Shown here: positions 54,183 to 62,535 of the stretch, piece after piece
Layout: each line of letters opens with the position of its first letter
Numbering within the stretch: position 1 is the first letter of the stretch
Assembly (NCBI RefSeq): GCF_037658235.1
Contig: NZ_JBBJLN010000001.1
Location: 186,001-250,000 of the forward strand
Length of the DNA: 64,000 nucleotides
Direction of reading: 5' to 3'
DNA from: Yunchengibacter salinarum
GTDB lineage: Bacteria; Pseudomonadota; Alphaproteobacteria; Sphingomonadales; Kordiimonadaceae
Made by a program: the position numbers and the translations under genes
The notes under the pieces: generated by a model
What the model was told of the DNA's origin: nothing
The model's input: the letters and a program-made list of their open reading frames with translations, nothing else
The model's database searches: none

Positions 54183-56171
54183 ATGACCGAGATCGCACAG
54201 CAATCCGCCCCCGTGACCCTGCGCCTGCCCGACGGCAGCGAGCGCCGCTTTGACGGCCCGGTCACCGGGGAGACCCTGGCGGAGAGCATCGGGCCGGGGC
54301 TGAAAAAGGCCGCGCTCGCCATTTATGTGAACGGTGATCTGCGCGATCTGAAGCGCCCGATCCACCAGGACGCGGACGTGGCCATTCTGACCCAGCGGGA
54401 CGACGCCGCGCTGGATCTGCTGCGCCATGACTGTGCCCATGTGCTGGCCGAGGCGGTGCAGGAACTGTATCCCGGCACGGAAGTGACCATCGGCCCCACC
54501 ATTCAGGACGGCTTCTATTACGATTTCGCGCCCAAATCCCCCTTCACGGAAGACGATCTGCCGAAGATCGAGGAAAAAATGCGCGAGATCGTCGCCCGCG
54601 ACGAGGCGATCGAACGGGAAGTGTGGGACCGGGATGAGGCGATCCGCCACTTCGAGGACATCGGCGAGAAATACAAGGCGGAAATCATCCGCGATCTGCC
54701 GGAAGGCGAAGAAGTGACCATCTATCGCCAGGGCCCGTGGAAGGACCTGTGCCGCGGCCCGCACCTGCCCAGCACCGGCAAGCTGGGCACCGCCTTCAAG
54801 CTGACCAAGGTGGCCGGCGCCTATTGGCGGGGCGACCCGCGCAATCCCATGCTGTCGCGCATTTACGGCACCTGCTGGCGGGACAAAAAGGAACTGAAAG
54901 CCCATCTTCACCGGCTGGAAGAGGCGGCCAAGCGGGACCATCGCCGCCTTGGCCGGGAGATGGACCTGTTCCACCTTCAGGAAGAGGCGCAGGGCTCCGT
55001 GTTCTGGCATCCCAAGGGCTATCGCATCTGGCTGGAGCTGGAAGCCTATATCCGCGCCCGGCTGGGGGATGCGGGCTATGAGGAAGTGAAATCCCCGCAA
55101 CTGCTGGACGCGCGCTTCTGGGAACAGTCCGGCCACTGGTCCAAATTCCGGGAAAACATGTTCGTGGTGCCGGATGAAGTGCCCGCAACGGATGCCGACG
55201 GCCCGGTCATCACCGGCGATGCCAAGCTGATGGCGCTGAAGCCGATGAACTGCCCGGCCCATGTGCAGATTTTCAAGCAGGGCATCAAATCCTACCGCGA
55301 TCTGCCCATTCGCCTGGCGGAATTCGGCTGCTGCCACCGCAACGAGGCCCATGGCGGCCTGCACGGCCTGATGCGCGTGCGCCAGATGACCCAGGACGAC
55401 GCCCATATCTTCTGCCGGGAAGACCAGATCACGGCGGAAAGCGTGAATTTCTGCGCCCTTCTGGCGCAGGTTTATGAAGACCTGGGCTTTACGGAAGTGG
55501 AAGTACTGCTGGCCACCCGGCCCGAAACCCGCGCCGGGGAGGATGCCGTCTGGGACAAGGCGGAAGCCGCCCTTGAAGACGCGCTGAAGGAAGCCGGGCT
55601 GAAATACAGCTTCGCCCCCGGTGAGGGCGCCTTCTATGGCCCGAAGCTGGAGTTTCACCTGAAGGACGCCATCGGGCGCACCTGGCAGTGCGGCACCCTG
55701 CAACTGGATTTCGTCCTGCCCGAACGGCTGGATGCCACCTATATCGGACAGGACGGGGAAAAGCACCGCCCGGTCATGCTGCACCGGGCCATTTTGGGCA
55801 CGCTTGAGCGCTTTATCGGCATCATGATCGAGCACTATGCCGGGCGCCTGCCGCTGTGGCTGGCACCCACCCAGGTGGCCGTGACCACCATCGTTTCGGA
55901 CGCGGATGACTATGCCCGCGCGGTCAAGGAAAAGCTGGATGCGGCGGGCCTGCGCAGCGTGCTGGACACCCGCAACGAAAAGATCAACTTCAAGGTGCGC
56001 GAACACAGCCACGCCAAGGTGCCCGCCATTCTGGTGGTGGGCAAGCGGGAAGCGGAAGAAGGCAAGGTATCGCTGCGCCGCCTCGGCTCCAGCGATCAGG
56101 ATGTGCTGGACGTGGACGCCGCCATCGCCACCCTGAAAGCGGACGCCCGCCGCCCGAACGAGACGGTCTAG
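54183..56171 (+). CDS. thrS: Threonine-tRNA ligase
   Basis: A 662-residue class II synthetase. An N-terminal TGS domain (about 10-72) is followed by the editing domain with HDCAHVLAEAV (HxxxH; zinc-like) and the catalytic core: motif 1 and MNCPAH (Cys zinc ligand), motif 2 FGCCHRNEAHGGLHGLMRVR, and motif 3 region QLDFVLPERLDATYIG...HRAILGTLERFIG. The anticodon domain begins near 570 (LAPTQVAVTTI). Charges tRNA-Thr. Followed by infC, but rpmI-rplT-pheST are elsewhere in the window. Confidence 0.98.
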   Translation: MTEIAQQSAPVTLRLPDGSERRFDGPVTGETLAESIGPGLKKAALAIYVNGDLRDLKRPIHQDADVAILTQRDDAALDLLRHDCAHVLAEAVQELYPGTEVTIGPTIQDGFYYDFAPKSPFTEDDLPKIEEKMREIVARDEAIEREVWDRDEAIRHFEDIGEKYKAEIIRDLPEGEEVTIYRQGPWKDLCRGPHLPSTGKLGTAFKLTKVAGAYWRGDPRNPMLSRIYGTCWRDKKELKAHLHRLEEAAKRDHRRLGREMDLFHLQEEAQGSVFWHPKGYRIWLELEAYIRARLGDAGYEEVKSPQLLDARFWEQSGHWSKFRENMFVVPDEVPATDADGPVITGDAKLMALKPMNCPAHVQIFKQGIKSYRDLPIRLAEFGCCHRNEAHGGLHGLMRVRQMTQDDAHIFCREDQITAESVNFCALLAQVYEDLGFTEVEVLLATRPETRAGEDAVWDKAEAALEDALKEAGLKYSFAPGEGAFYGPKLEFHLKDAIGRTWQCGTLQLDFVLPERLDATYIGQDGEKHRPVMLHRAILGTLERFIGIMIEHYAGRLPLWLAPTQVAVTTIVSDADDYARAVKEKLDAAGLRSVLDTRNEKINFKVREHSHAKVPAILVVGKREAEEGKVSLRRLGSSDQDVLDVDAAIATLKADARRPNETV

Positions 56172-56174
56172 GCA

Positions 56175-56205
56175 CACCCCGCCCCGCCGCCCGCGCGGTG
56201 GGGTG
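56175..56205. other. GC-rich hairpin between thrS and infC
   Basis: CACCCC (56175-56180) pairs with GGGGTG (56200-56205), with internal GC pairing. ATTTCCCC follows, which is a poor T-run. It could act as a weak terminator or as a translational control structure for infC. Confidence 0.4.
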
Positions 56206-56316
56206 ATTTCCCCCTCGCCACACAGGGTTGGCGCGGCTATACTGTGGCGCGTCCGGCCCGGAAGATACCCGGCCCCGGCGCATGGTAAGACGGTTCAACA
56301 ACGAAGGAGAGCAGAC

Positions 56317-56862
56317 ATACGTAAAGGACGCAAAGGCAAATTCGCCGCCCCCCCCAAGCAGGAAGGGCCGCGAGTAAACGGGCAGATCAGGATACCGGAA
56401 GTGCGCCTGATCGACGCTGACGGGGAAAATGTCGGCGTGGTGGCCGTGGATCGCGCCATCGAAATGGCGCAGGAATCCGGTCTTGATCTGGTGGAAGTAT
56501 CACCCGGTGCCAAACCGCCTGTCTGCAAAATTCTGGATTTCGGAAAATACAAGTACGAACTACAGAAAAAGGCCAATATTGCGAAAAAGAAACAAAAAAC
56601 GCAGGAGGTCAAGGAAATCAAGATGCGCCCCGGCATCGACAAGCACGACTATGACACCAAGATGAAAAAGGTGGATCAGTTCATCGAGAACGGGGACAAG
56701 GTCAAGCTGACCATTCGGTTCCGTGGCCGGGAAATGGCACATCAGGAACTGGGAATGGGTGTGATGAACAAGGTGGTCGAGGACATGAAGGAGCGCGTGA
56801 AAGTGGAAGCGCGCCCGAAAATGGAAGGCCGCCAGATGATCATGGTCATGGCCCCGAAATAA
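56317..56862 (+). CDS. infC: Translation initiation factor IF-3, probable ATA start
   Basis: A 181-residue IF-3 that keeps 30S and 50S apart and checks the start codon. The N-domain has PRVNGQIRIPEVRLIDADGE and VSPGAKPPVCKILDFGKYKY, the linker is Lys-rich, and the C-domain ends VEARPKMEGRQMIMVMAPK. The frame has no ATG near the conserved start. GGAG lies 7 nt before an ATA (56317) and puts the protein at I-R-K-G-R-K-G-K, so translation likely starts at ATA. IF-3 often begins at a rare codon so that it represses itself. An upstream GTG (56203) would add 38 unlikely residues. Confidence 0.88.
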   Translation: MRKGRKGKFAAPPKQEGPRVNGQIRIPEVRLIDADGENVGVVAVDRAIEMAQESGLDLVEVSPGAKPPVCKILDFGKYKYELQKKANIAKKKQKTQEVKEIKMRPGIDKHDYDTKMKKVDQFIENGDKVKLTIRFRGREMAHQELGMGVMNKVVEDMKERVKVEARPKMEGRQMIMVMAPK

Positions 56863-56907
56863 GCGCGATCACGGGCGCCGGGGCTGCAAAAGGAAGGGAG
56901 AGTTCCC

Positions 56908-57321
56908 ATGCTGGATGCGGTGAACGCGGCGCCCGAAGCGCTGATGTGGCTGGGCCTCACGGCTCTGCTCACGGCTGTTCTGTGGGTGCCCTATGTCCTG
57001 TCGCTGATTTCCCAGATGGGTGTCGGCCCCGCACTGATGGACGGGGAGCACAACACGCCGCTGCAAGCCCCCTGGGCCGGACGGGCCAGGCGGGCGCACG
57101 CCAACGCGGTGGAAAACCTGGCCGTGTTCGCCGCCCTGCTGCTGGCTGTGGTGCTGAGCGGCAAGGCCAGCGATACGGTGGCCCTGCTGGCGCAGCTTTT
57201 CTTCTATGCCCGGCTGGGCCATGCCCTTGTCTATATCGCCGGTCTGCCGCTGATCCGAACCCTGCTGTTCTTCGCCGGTTTCATCATTCAGGTCTGGCTC
57301 GCCGTGCTGTTGATCGGCTAG
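56908..57321 (+). CDS. MAPEG-family membrane protein
   Basis: A 137-residue four-helix membrane protein (helices at about 12-35, 68-88, 90-105 and 113-135). The MAPEG pattern is ARRAHANAVENLAVFAALLL, with the conserved Arg/His/Asn, Glu-Asn motif in helix 2. MAPEG members handle glutathione or lipid substrates. It is 7 bp before a LysR gene and close to a glutathionyl-hydroquinone reductase, suggesting a glutathione/quinone context. GGAAGGGAG precedes the ATG. Confidence 0.85.
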   Translation: MLDAVNAAPEALMWLGLTALLTAVLWVPYVLSLISQMGVGPALMDGEHNTPLQAPWAGRARRAHANAVENLAVFAALLLAVVLSGKASDTVALLAQLFFYARLGHALVYIAGLPLIRTLLFFAGFIIQVWLAVLLIG

Positions 57322-57328
57322 GCGAGGC

Positions 57329-58234
57329 ATGGATCTGGCGGCCCTTCGCACCTTTTGCCGCGCCGTGGAAACGGGCAGCCTGACACGCGCCGCCCACAGC
57401 CTGCATGTGACCAAATCGGTGGCCAGCCGCCGCCTGTCGGCGCTGGAAAACGAGCTGGGCGCACGGCTGGTTCAGCGCACCACGCGCGGCATCACCCCCA
57501 CGGATGAAGGCGTGCGGTTTTATGAACGCTGCCAAACCATTCTGGACGATCTGGACGATGCCGCGCAAATGCTGCGCCCCCACAGCGGCGGGCTGGCCGG
57601 GCGGCTGAGATTGACCGCCCCGCGCGCCTTTGGCGACCTGCACCTGACCGCCCCCCTTGGCGCCTTCATGACGGCCCATCCCCATATCACGCTGGAATGC
57701 CGCCTGACCGACGAACGGGTGGACATTACCGGCGGCGGTTATGATCTGGGCCTGCGCATTGTCGCCCAGCCGGACGACAGCAGCCTGAGCGCACGGGCGC
57801 TGGGCGACATTTCCTATGCCGCGGTGGCGAGCCCGGCCTATCTGGCCCGCTTCGGCACCCCGGAAACACCGGCGGACCTGGCCGCGCACCGCTGTATCTT
57901 CTACGCCAACATGGCGGCCAGCCAGCAATGGCAGTTCCGCACCGGGGCGGGCCTGGAAAAGGTGCGTGTCAGCGGGCCGCTCACCACCAATTCCGGGATA
58001 TTTCAGCGTAATGCCTGCCTGGACGGGCTCGGCATCGCCGTGCTGCCGCGCTTTTTCGTGGCGGACGGACTGGCCAGCGGCGCGCTCACCGAAATTCTGC
58101 AAGACACGCCCCGCCCGCCCGCCACGCTCTATGCGCTTTATCCTGAAAAGCGGCTGCTTTCCGCCAAGGTGCGCGCCCTGATCGACCATCTGGCCGCCTG
58201 GTTTCAGGACCCGGCCCACCGCCGCAATCTGTAG
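57329..58234 (+). CDS. LysR-family transcriptional regulator
   Basis: A 301-residue LTTR. The winged helix-turn-helix (about 1-60) reads MDLAALRTFCRAVETGSLTR with VASRRLSALENELGARL as the recognition helix. The effector domain (about 90-295) follows. It is transcribed in the same direction as the MAPEG gene and the quinone reductase. A T-N11-A site lies 27 bp after its stop, before the reductase gene, so it may control that gene. The inducer is unknown; a quinone is a reasonable guess. Confidence 0.9.
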   Translation: MDLAALRTFCRAVETGSLTRAAHSLHVTKSVASRRLSALENELGARLVQRTTRGITPTDEGVRFYERCQTILDDLDDAAQMLRPHSGGLAGRLRLTAPRAFGDLHLTAPLGAFMTAHPHITLECRLTDERVDITGGGYDLGLRIVAQPDDSSLSARALGDISYAAVASPAYLARFGTPETPADLAAHRCIFYANMAASQQWQFRTGAGLEKVRVSGPLTTNSGIFQRNACLDGLGIAVLPRFFVADGLASGALTEILQDTPRPPATLYALYPEKRLLSAKVRALIDHLAAWFQDPAHRRNL

Positions 58235-58260
58235 GCCGCATCCCGCCGCCATCATCCGTG

Positions 58261-58275
58261 TTGCCAAAAACGCAA
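58261..58275 (+). promoter_or_regulatory. Candidate LysR box (T-N11-A)
   Basis: TTGC-CAAAAAC-GCAA is an inverted repeat with the T-N11-A core of LTTR sites, 112 bp before the hydroquinone reductase start and just after the LysR gene. Confidence 0.45.
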
Positions 58276-58386
58276 CAGCGGCTTGCACAAACCACCCCTA
58301 GTCCTGTCCCCATGACATCCTTACCTGAAAGGGTGAGCATGACCGCAAGGCGATCAAGGCGACACACATATTCAAGGAGCGACCCC

Positions 58387-59376
58387 ATGGGACTGCTGAT
58401 CGACGGAAAGTGGCACGACAAATGGTATGACACCAAATCCACGGGCGGGCGCTTCAAACGGGAATCCAGCCAGTTTCGCAACTGGATCACGCCCGACGGC
58501 AGCCCCGGCCCCACCGGCGTCGGCGGCTTTCCGGCCAGGGCGGGGCGCTATCATCTGGTGGTGGCCAATGCCTGCCCCTGGGCGCACCGCACGCTGGTCA
58601 TGCGCGCCTTCAAGGGGCTTGAGGACATGATCTCCGTCTCCGTGGTCAGCCCCATCATGCTGGAAGAGGGCTGGACCTATGACGAGAGCGAGGGCAGCAC
58701 CGGTGATCCGCTCTATGGCCTGAAACGCCATTACGAGCTCTATCAAAAGGCGGACCCCCACTATACGGGCCGGGTCACCGTGCCCGTGCTGTGGGACAAG
58801 GAGCGCGAGACCATCGTATCCAACGAATCCGCCGACATCATCCGAATGCTGAACACGGCCTTTGACGATCTGGGCGCAAAGCCGGGTGATTACGCCCCCG
58901 AAACATATAAGGACGAAATAGAGGCCATCAATGAGCGGGTCTATCACACGGTAAACAACGGCGTGTACAAGGCGGGTTTCGCCACCACGCAGAAGGCTTA
59001 TGAAGAAGCCGTTTATCCGCTGTTCGAAAGTCTGGACTGGCTGGAAAGCCTGCTGGCCGAGCGGCGCTATCTGGCGGGCGATCGGCTGACGGAGGCGGAC
59101 ATTCGCCTGTGGACCACGCTGGTGCGCTTCGATCCGGTCTATTTCGGGCATTTCAAATGCAATATCAAAATGCTGAAGGACCACCCCAATCTGTGGAACT
59201 TCACCAAGGAAATCCATCAGATGCCCGGCGTGGCCGAAACGGTGAACATGGACCACATCCAGCGCCACTATTACGCCAGCCACCGCACCATCAATCCCAC
59301 CGGCGTGGTGCCCGTGGGCCGGGGCGCACCGCTGGACACACCCCATGACCGGGACCGCCTGCCCCGCGCCGCCTGA
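58387..59376 (+). CDS. yqjG: Glutathionyl-hydroquinone reductase
   Basis: A 329-residue glutathione S-transferase of the Xi class (YqjG/EcM). It has the active-site NACPWAHRTLVMR (catalytic Cys of the C-P-W-A-H-R motif) and a C-terminal all-helical domain (about 190-300; YLAGDRLTEADIRLWTTLVRFDPVYFGHFKCN). It reduces glutathionyl-hydroquinones to hydroquinones with glutathione. The start at 58387 has AAGGAG and fits the conserved MGLLIDGKW. Putatively regulated by the LysR protein upstream. Confidence 0.93.
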   Translation: MGLLIDGKWHDKWYDTKSTGGRFKRESSQFRNWITPDGSPGPTGVGGFPARAGRYHLVVANACPWAHRTLVMRAFKGLEDMISVSVVSPIMLEEGWTYDESEGSTGDPLYGLKRHYELYQKADPHYTGRVTVPVLWDKERETIVSNESADIIRMLNTAFDDLGAKPGDYAPETYKDEIEAINERVYHTVNNGVYKAGFATTQKAYEEAVYPLFESLDWLESLLAERRYLAGDRLTEADIRLWTTLVRFDPVYFGHFKCNIKMLKDHPNLWNFTKEIHQMPGVAETVNMDHIQRHYYASHRTINPTGVVPVGRGAPLDTPHDRDRLPRAA

Positions 59377-59381
59377 TGCGG

Positions 59382-59969
59382 CTATGGCACAGGCATGGTC
59401 CGGGTCAGGGTAAAGGCGCCGCGCAGATCGCCGGGTTCGAAGCCGGTGGCCTCATCCGCCGGGTAAAGCCGGTCCAGCGCGGCCTGAATATCAGGCGAAA
59501 GGGATGTGCCATGACACAAGGTGCACACATCGCCCATGATGATGGGCTTCATATAGCGGAATGTGCGGCTGCCGTCCCGCTCGCGGGCCAGGGTGCGTTC
59601 CAGCGTGGCCGCGTCCCTGCCACGGGCGATTTGCAGCATGAAGGCGCGCAGGCCCTCCCGCTCCCACGCATCGGGGGCGTTGGCCGGGTTGCGCAGGCGA
59701 TGGCTGGTGCGGCCCACGGTCCAGCCATGGGTGTCGCCCACCCGCTCGGCGATAGCGGGGGCCCTTTCATGGCACACCCTGATCCCGGCCACCGGCCCGC
59801 CCTTGCTGATCGCGGCTTTCAATTCGGCCTTGAGCGCGGTGGCGAACGCACGGGTCACGGTGCGGGCCTCCACCGTCAGGGCGCCGGGCACCCGGCCCTG
59901 TTGCAGGGCCATGGCCGCAACGGCGCCGCCCGCCAGCACCAGAAACCCCAAAAGTCCAAGAAGTCGCAT
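59382..59969 (-). CDS. DUF3365 (Tll0287-like) haem protein
   Basis: A 195-residue protein with an N-terminal hydrophobic signal/anchor (about 1-22) and a haem-c motif VCTLCHG (C-x2-C-H, about residue 149). The conserved DUF3365 elements RTSHRLRNPANAPDAWER and FRYMKPIIM are present. Tll0287-like domains bind c-type haem through a Cys axial ligand and may sense redox or small ligands. It stands alone, 5 bp from the convergent quinone-reductase gene. ATG with GGGAG 7 nt upstream. Confidence 0.88.
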   Translation of the reverse strand: MRLLGLLGFLVLAGGAVAAMALQQGRVPGALTVEARTVTRAFATALKAELKAAISKGGPVAGIRVCHERAPAIAERVGDTHGWTVGRTSHRLRNPANAPDAWEREGLRAFMLQIARGRDAATLERTLARERDGSRTFRYMKPIIMGDVCTLCHGTSLSPDIQAALDRLYPADEATGFEPGDLRGAFTLTRTMPVP

Positions 59970-60099
59970 GGTTCTGCTCCCATTGCTGCCGCTTTTACTG
60001 TGCGGCCGGTCGGGCAGGGGCGCAATCCGGTGCGACCAAATGCCAGTCTTTCACACTAGCCAGTCTTTCACGCCAACCGGCCCACACAGGACATCAATC

Positions 60100-60963
60100 A
60101 TGACCCAGACCACCGAACACCCCCGCCCGCTGACAGGGCTGTTACCCGCCAACCGGCAAAGCGAAGGCGCCGGTGTGACCGTACACCGCACCATCGGCAC
60201 ACCGCGCGCCGACCATGTGGACCCCTTCCTGCTGCTGGACGAATTCCACATTCCGGCGGACGCCAAAGACGCCGGTTTTCCCGATCACCCCCACCGGGGC
60301 TTCGAGACGGTCACCTATATGCTGTCGGGCGTGATGCACCACGGCGACACCAGCGGCAACAAGGGGCGAATCGGCCCCGGTGACGCCCAGTGGATGACCG
60401 CGGGCAGCGGCATCATCCACAGCGAAATGCCCGAAAGCATGGATGGCGAACCGGTGCACGGCCTGCAACTGTGGGTCAATCTGCCGGCGGCGGACAAAAT
60501 GATCCCGCCGCGCTATCAGGACGTGGCCGCCGAGCGTATTCCCACCATGACGGGCGACGGCTTCCGGGCACGGGTGATCGCGGGCACGCTGGCAGGCACC
60601 ACGGGCCCGGTGGGTGATATTGCCGTGCAGCCGCTCTATGCCGATGTGACGCTCACGGGCGGCGAACCGGCCCGGTTGAACGTGCCAAAGGGGCACACGG
60701 TACTGGCCTATACGCTGACCGACGGGCTCAAGGCGGACGGCCATGCCATCCCCGCCCACTGCCTCATGGGCTTTGGCGACGGCGACCATCTGGCCCTGAC
60801 CGGCACGGCAGGCAGCCGCTTCATGCTGATTGCCGGGCACCCCATCGGGGAACAGGTGGCGCGCCACGGCCCCTTTGTGATGACCACGCGGGACGAAATC
60901 CACAAGGCGATAGACGATTATCGCCGGGGCACGCTGGTGCGGGACAAGGCGGTGGTGGATTAG
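60100..60963 (+). CDS. Pirin family protein
   Basis: A 287-residue bicupin. The N-terminal cupin has FPDHPHRGFETVTYML and VMHHGDTSG, followed by GSGIIHSE, giving the His/His/His/Glu metal site. Bacterial pirins act as quercetinase-like dioxygenases or regulators; no partner is visible. ATG 60100 has AGGA 8 nt upstream; a longer frame starting near 59563 is not supported. A 13-bp direct repeat (GCCAGTCTTTCAC at 60042 and 60059) lies in the leader. It ends at repeat array C. Confidence 0.9.
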   Translation: MTQTTEHPRPLTGLLPANRQSEGAGVTVHRTIGTPRADHVDPFLLLDEFHIPADAKDAGFPDHPHRGFETVTYMLSGVMHHGDTSGNKGRIGPGDAQWMTAGSGIIHSEMPESMDGEPVHGLQLWVNLPAADKMIPPRYQDVAAERIPTMTGDGFRARVIAGTLAGTTGPVGDIAVQPLYADVTLTGGEPARLNVPKGHTVLAYTLTDGLKADGHAIPAHCLMGFGDGDHLALTGTAGSRFMLIAGHPIGEQVARHGPFVMTTRDEIHKAIDDYRRGTLVRDKAVVD

Positions 60964-60977
60964 GGGGTCTTTTGTTC

Positions 60978-61290
60978 CGCTCACGCAAGCGTGCTGCGCA
61001 CGCGCTCCGCTAGGGCGCCGCACTTGCGGCGGGCCACGGTCGTGGCCTCCGGCGCTGCCGTGGACAGCACCGGTAGAGGCAACGCCCGGTGCGAGAGGGA
61101 CGGGGTTGTTTACCGCTCACGCAGGCGTGCTGCGCACGCGCTCCGCTGGGGCGCCGGGGCGCGGTCGCGCCCGTTGGTTTGATTTCACGCTTGGGTGCTG
61201 CGCACCCCGCTCCAAATGGGCGCCGCAGGGGCGGCGGGCCACGGTCGTGGCCTCCGCTCATCCAGCAAATGCGGGATGGCGGTAGAGGCA
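60978..61290 (+). repeat. Structured repeat array C (three units) between convergent genes
   Basis: Three copies of the composite repeat at about 60978-61047, 61114-61172 and 61184-61252. The tail module after the third (61253-61290) is the same as in array A (TCCGCTCATCCAGCAAA...). Copies 1 and 2 have H1 GCGTGC-TGC-GCACGC; copy 3 has GGGTGC-TGC-GCACCC and almost matches the third copy of array B. Copy 2 lacks most of H3. Copies 1 and 3 have H2 GGCCACGGTCGTGGCC, copy 2 has GGCGCGGTCGCGCC. It lies between pirin (+) and the acyl-CoA dehydrogenase (-). No gene is seen in 60964-61341. Confidence 0.85.
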
Positions 61291-61341
61291 ATGGCGGTGC
61301 GGGCGGGGGCTGTTCTTTTGGCGCACAGCGCCCGGAAAGGG

Positions 61342-62535
61342 TCACACGAGGCCCAGTTGGCGGGCGGCCAGGTCTTTCATGATCTCTTCCGATCCGCCGC
61401 CAATGGCGTTGACACGCACCTCGCGGTAGATGCGTTCCACGCGGCCAATGGGGCCGCCGCGCATATAGCTGGCCCCGCCGATGATCTGCATGGCCTCGCG
61501 GGCGCAGAATTCCATGGTCTGGCTCGCCTCCACCTTCAGCAGCGCGATATCCCCGGCGGGCTCCGGCGTGCCGTCCCGCTCCGCCCGGTTCAGCGCGTGG
61601 GTCACATGATCCAGAAAGGCCGTGCCCACCCGGATGCGGCGGGCCATGTCCGCCAGCTTGTGGGCGATCACCTGATGCCGGTTCAGGGGCTTGCCGAAGG
61701 TTGTTCGCTCCGCCGCCCAGCGCGCCGCTTCCTCAAGGCAGACACGGGCGAACGCCAGCGCCTGCGCCGCCATGGTCAGCCGCTCGCCGTTGAAATTGCG
61801 CATGGCCGCCGCAAACCCCCGCCCTTCGGCGCCCAACAGGTTTTCCGTCGGCACCCGCACGTCATCAAAAAAGATTTCCGCCGTGTCGGAGACCCACCAG
61901 CCCTGCTTTTTCAGGTCGCGTCGGCTGACGCCGTCACTGTCCGCCGGGATCAGCAGCAGGGAAAGCCCCTCCGCCCCCGGCCCGCCGGTGCGGACCACGG
62001 TGGTGAACCAGTGCGCCCGCATTCCGCTGGTGATATAAATCTTGGACCCGTTGACCACATAGCTGTCCCCGTCCCGGCGCGCGCGGGTCTTGATGGCCGC
62101 CACGTCGGACCCGCCGTCCGGTTCCGTGATGGCCAGCGCGATCAGCCTGTCCCCGCTGAGCACGGGCGGCGCCACGGCCTGCTTCACCGCATCCGACCCC
62201 AGCGCCAGCACCGGCGGCAGGCCGATGCCATGGGTCATCAGCCCGGCCACCAGCCCGCCCGCGCCGGGGCGGGAGAGTTCCTCCGCCGCGATCAGGCCGT
62301 GAAAGCGGTCCACGCCGTCGGTCCAGCCGCCAAGGTCTTCCGGGTAGCCAAGCCCGATCAACCCCACATCCGCCGCCTTGCGGTGCAGATCGAAGGGAAA
62401 GCCGCCCGCCTCCTCCCAGGTGTCGATGTTCGGCATGATCTCATTGTCCACAAAGGCGCGCACGCTCGCCCGCCAGGCATTGTGGCTATGGTCCATATGG
62501 GGGCAGACCGGACGGCTGGTGTCGAAATCCATCAT
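61342..62535 (-). CDS. Acyl-CoA dehydrogenase
   Basis: A 397-residue flavoprotein with the three ACAD domains: N-terminal helices (about 20-130), a beta middle (about 130-230; LAITEPDGGSDVAAIKTRA) and C-terminal helices (about 240-395). The FAD/family signatures RTTFGKPLNRHQ and QIIGGASYMRGGPIGRVERIYREVR are present, and the catalytic Glu region is near the end (GGGSEEIMKDLAARQ). It introduces an alpha-beta double bond in acyl-CoA. The start overlaps the acyl-CoA synthetase stop (ATGA), so they are co-translated. Confidence 0.93.
   Translation of the reverse strand: MMDFDTSRPVCPHMDHSHNAWRASVRAFVDNEIMPNIDTWEEAGGFPFDLHRKAADVGLIGLGYPEDLGGWTDGVDRFHGLIAAEELSRPGAGGLVAGLMTHGIGLPPVLALGSDAVKQAVAPPVLSGDRLIALAITEPDGGSDVAAIKTRARRDGDSYVVNGSKIYITSGMRAHWFTTVVRTGGPGAEGLSLLLIPADSDGVSRRDLKKQGWWVSDTAEIFFDDVRVPTENLLGAEGRGFAAAMRNFNGERLTMAAQALAFARVCLEEAARWAAERTTFGKPLNRHQVIAHKLADMARRIRVGTAFLDHVTHALNRAERDGTPEPAGDIALLKVEASQTMEFCAREAMQIIGGASYMRGGPIGRVERIYREVRVNAIGGGSEEIMKDLAARQLGLV

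Noticed and set aside
56203..56316. GTG start for infC at 56203
   Set aside because: It would add 38 residues unlike IF-3, lies inside a GC hairpin and lacks a ribosome site, while GGAG points to ATA 56317.
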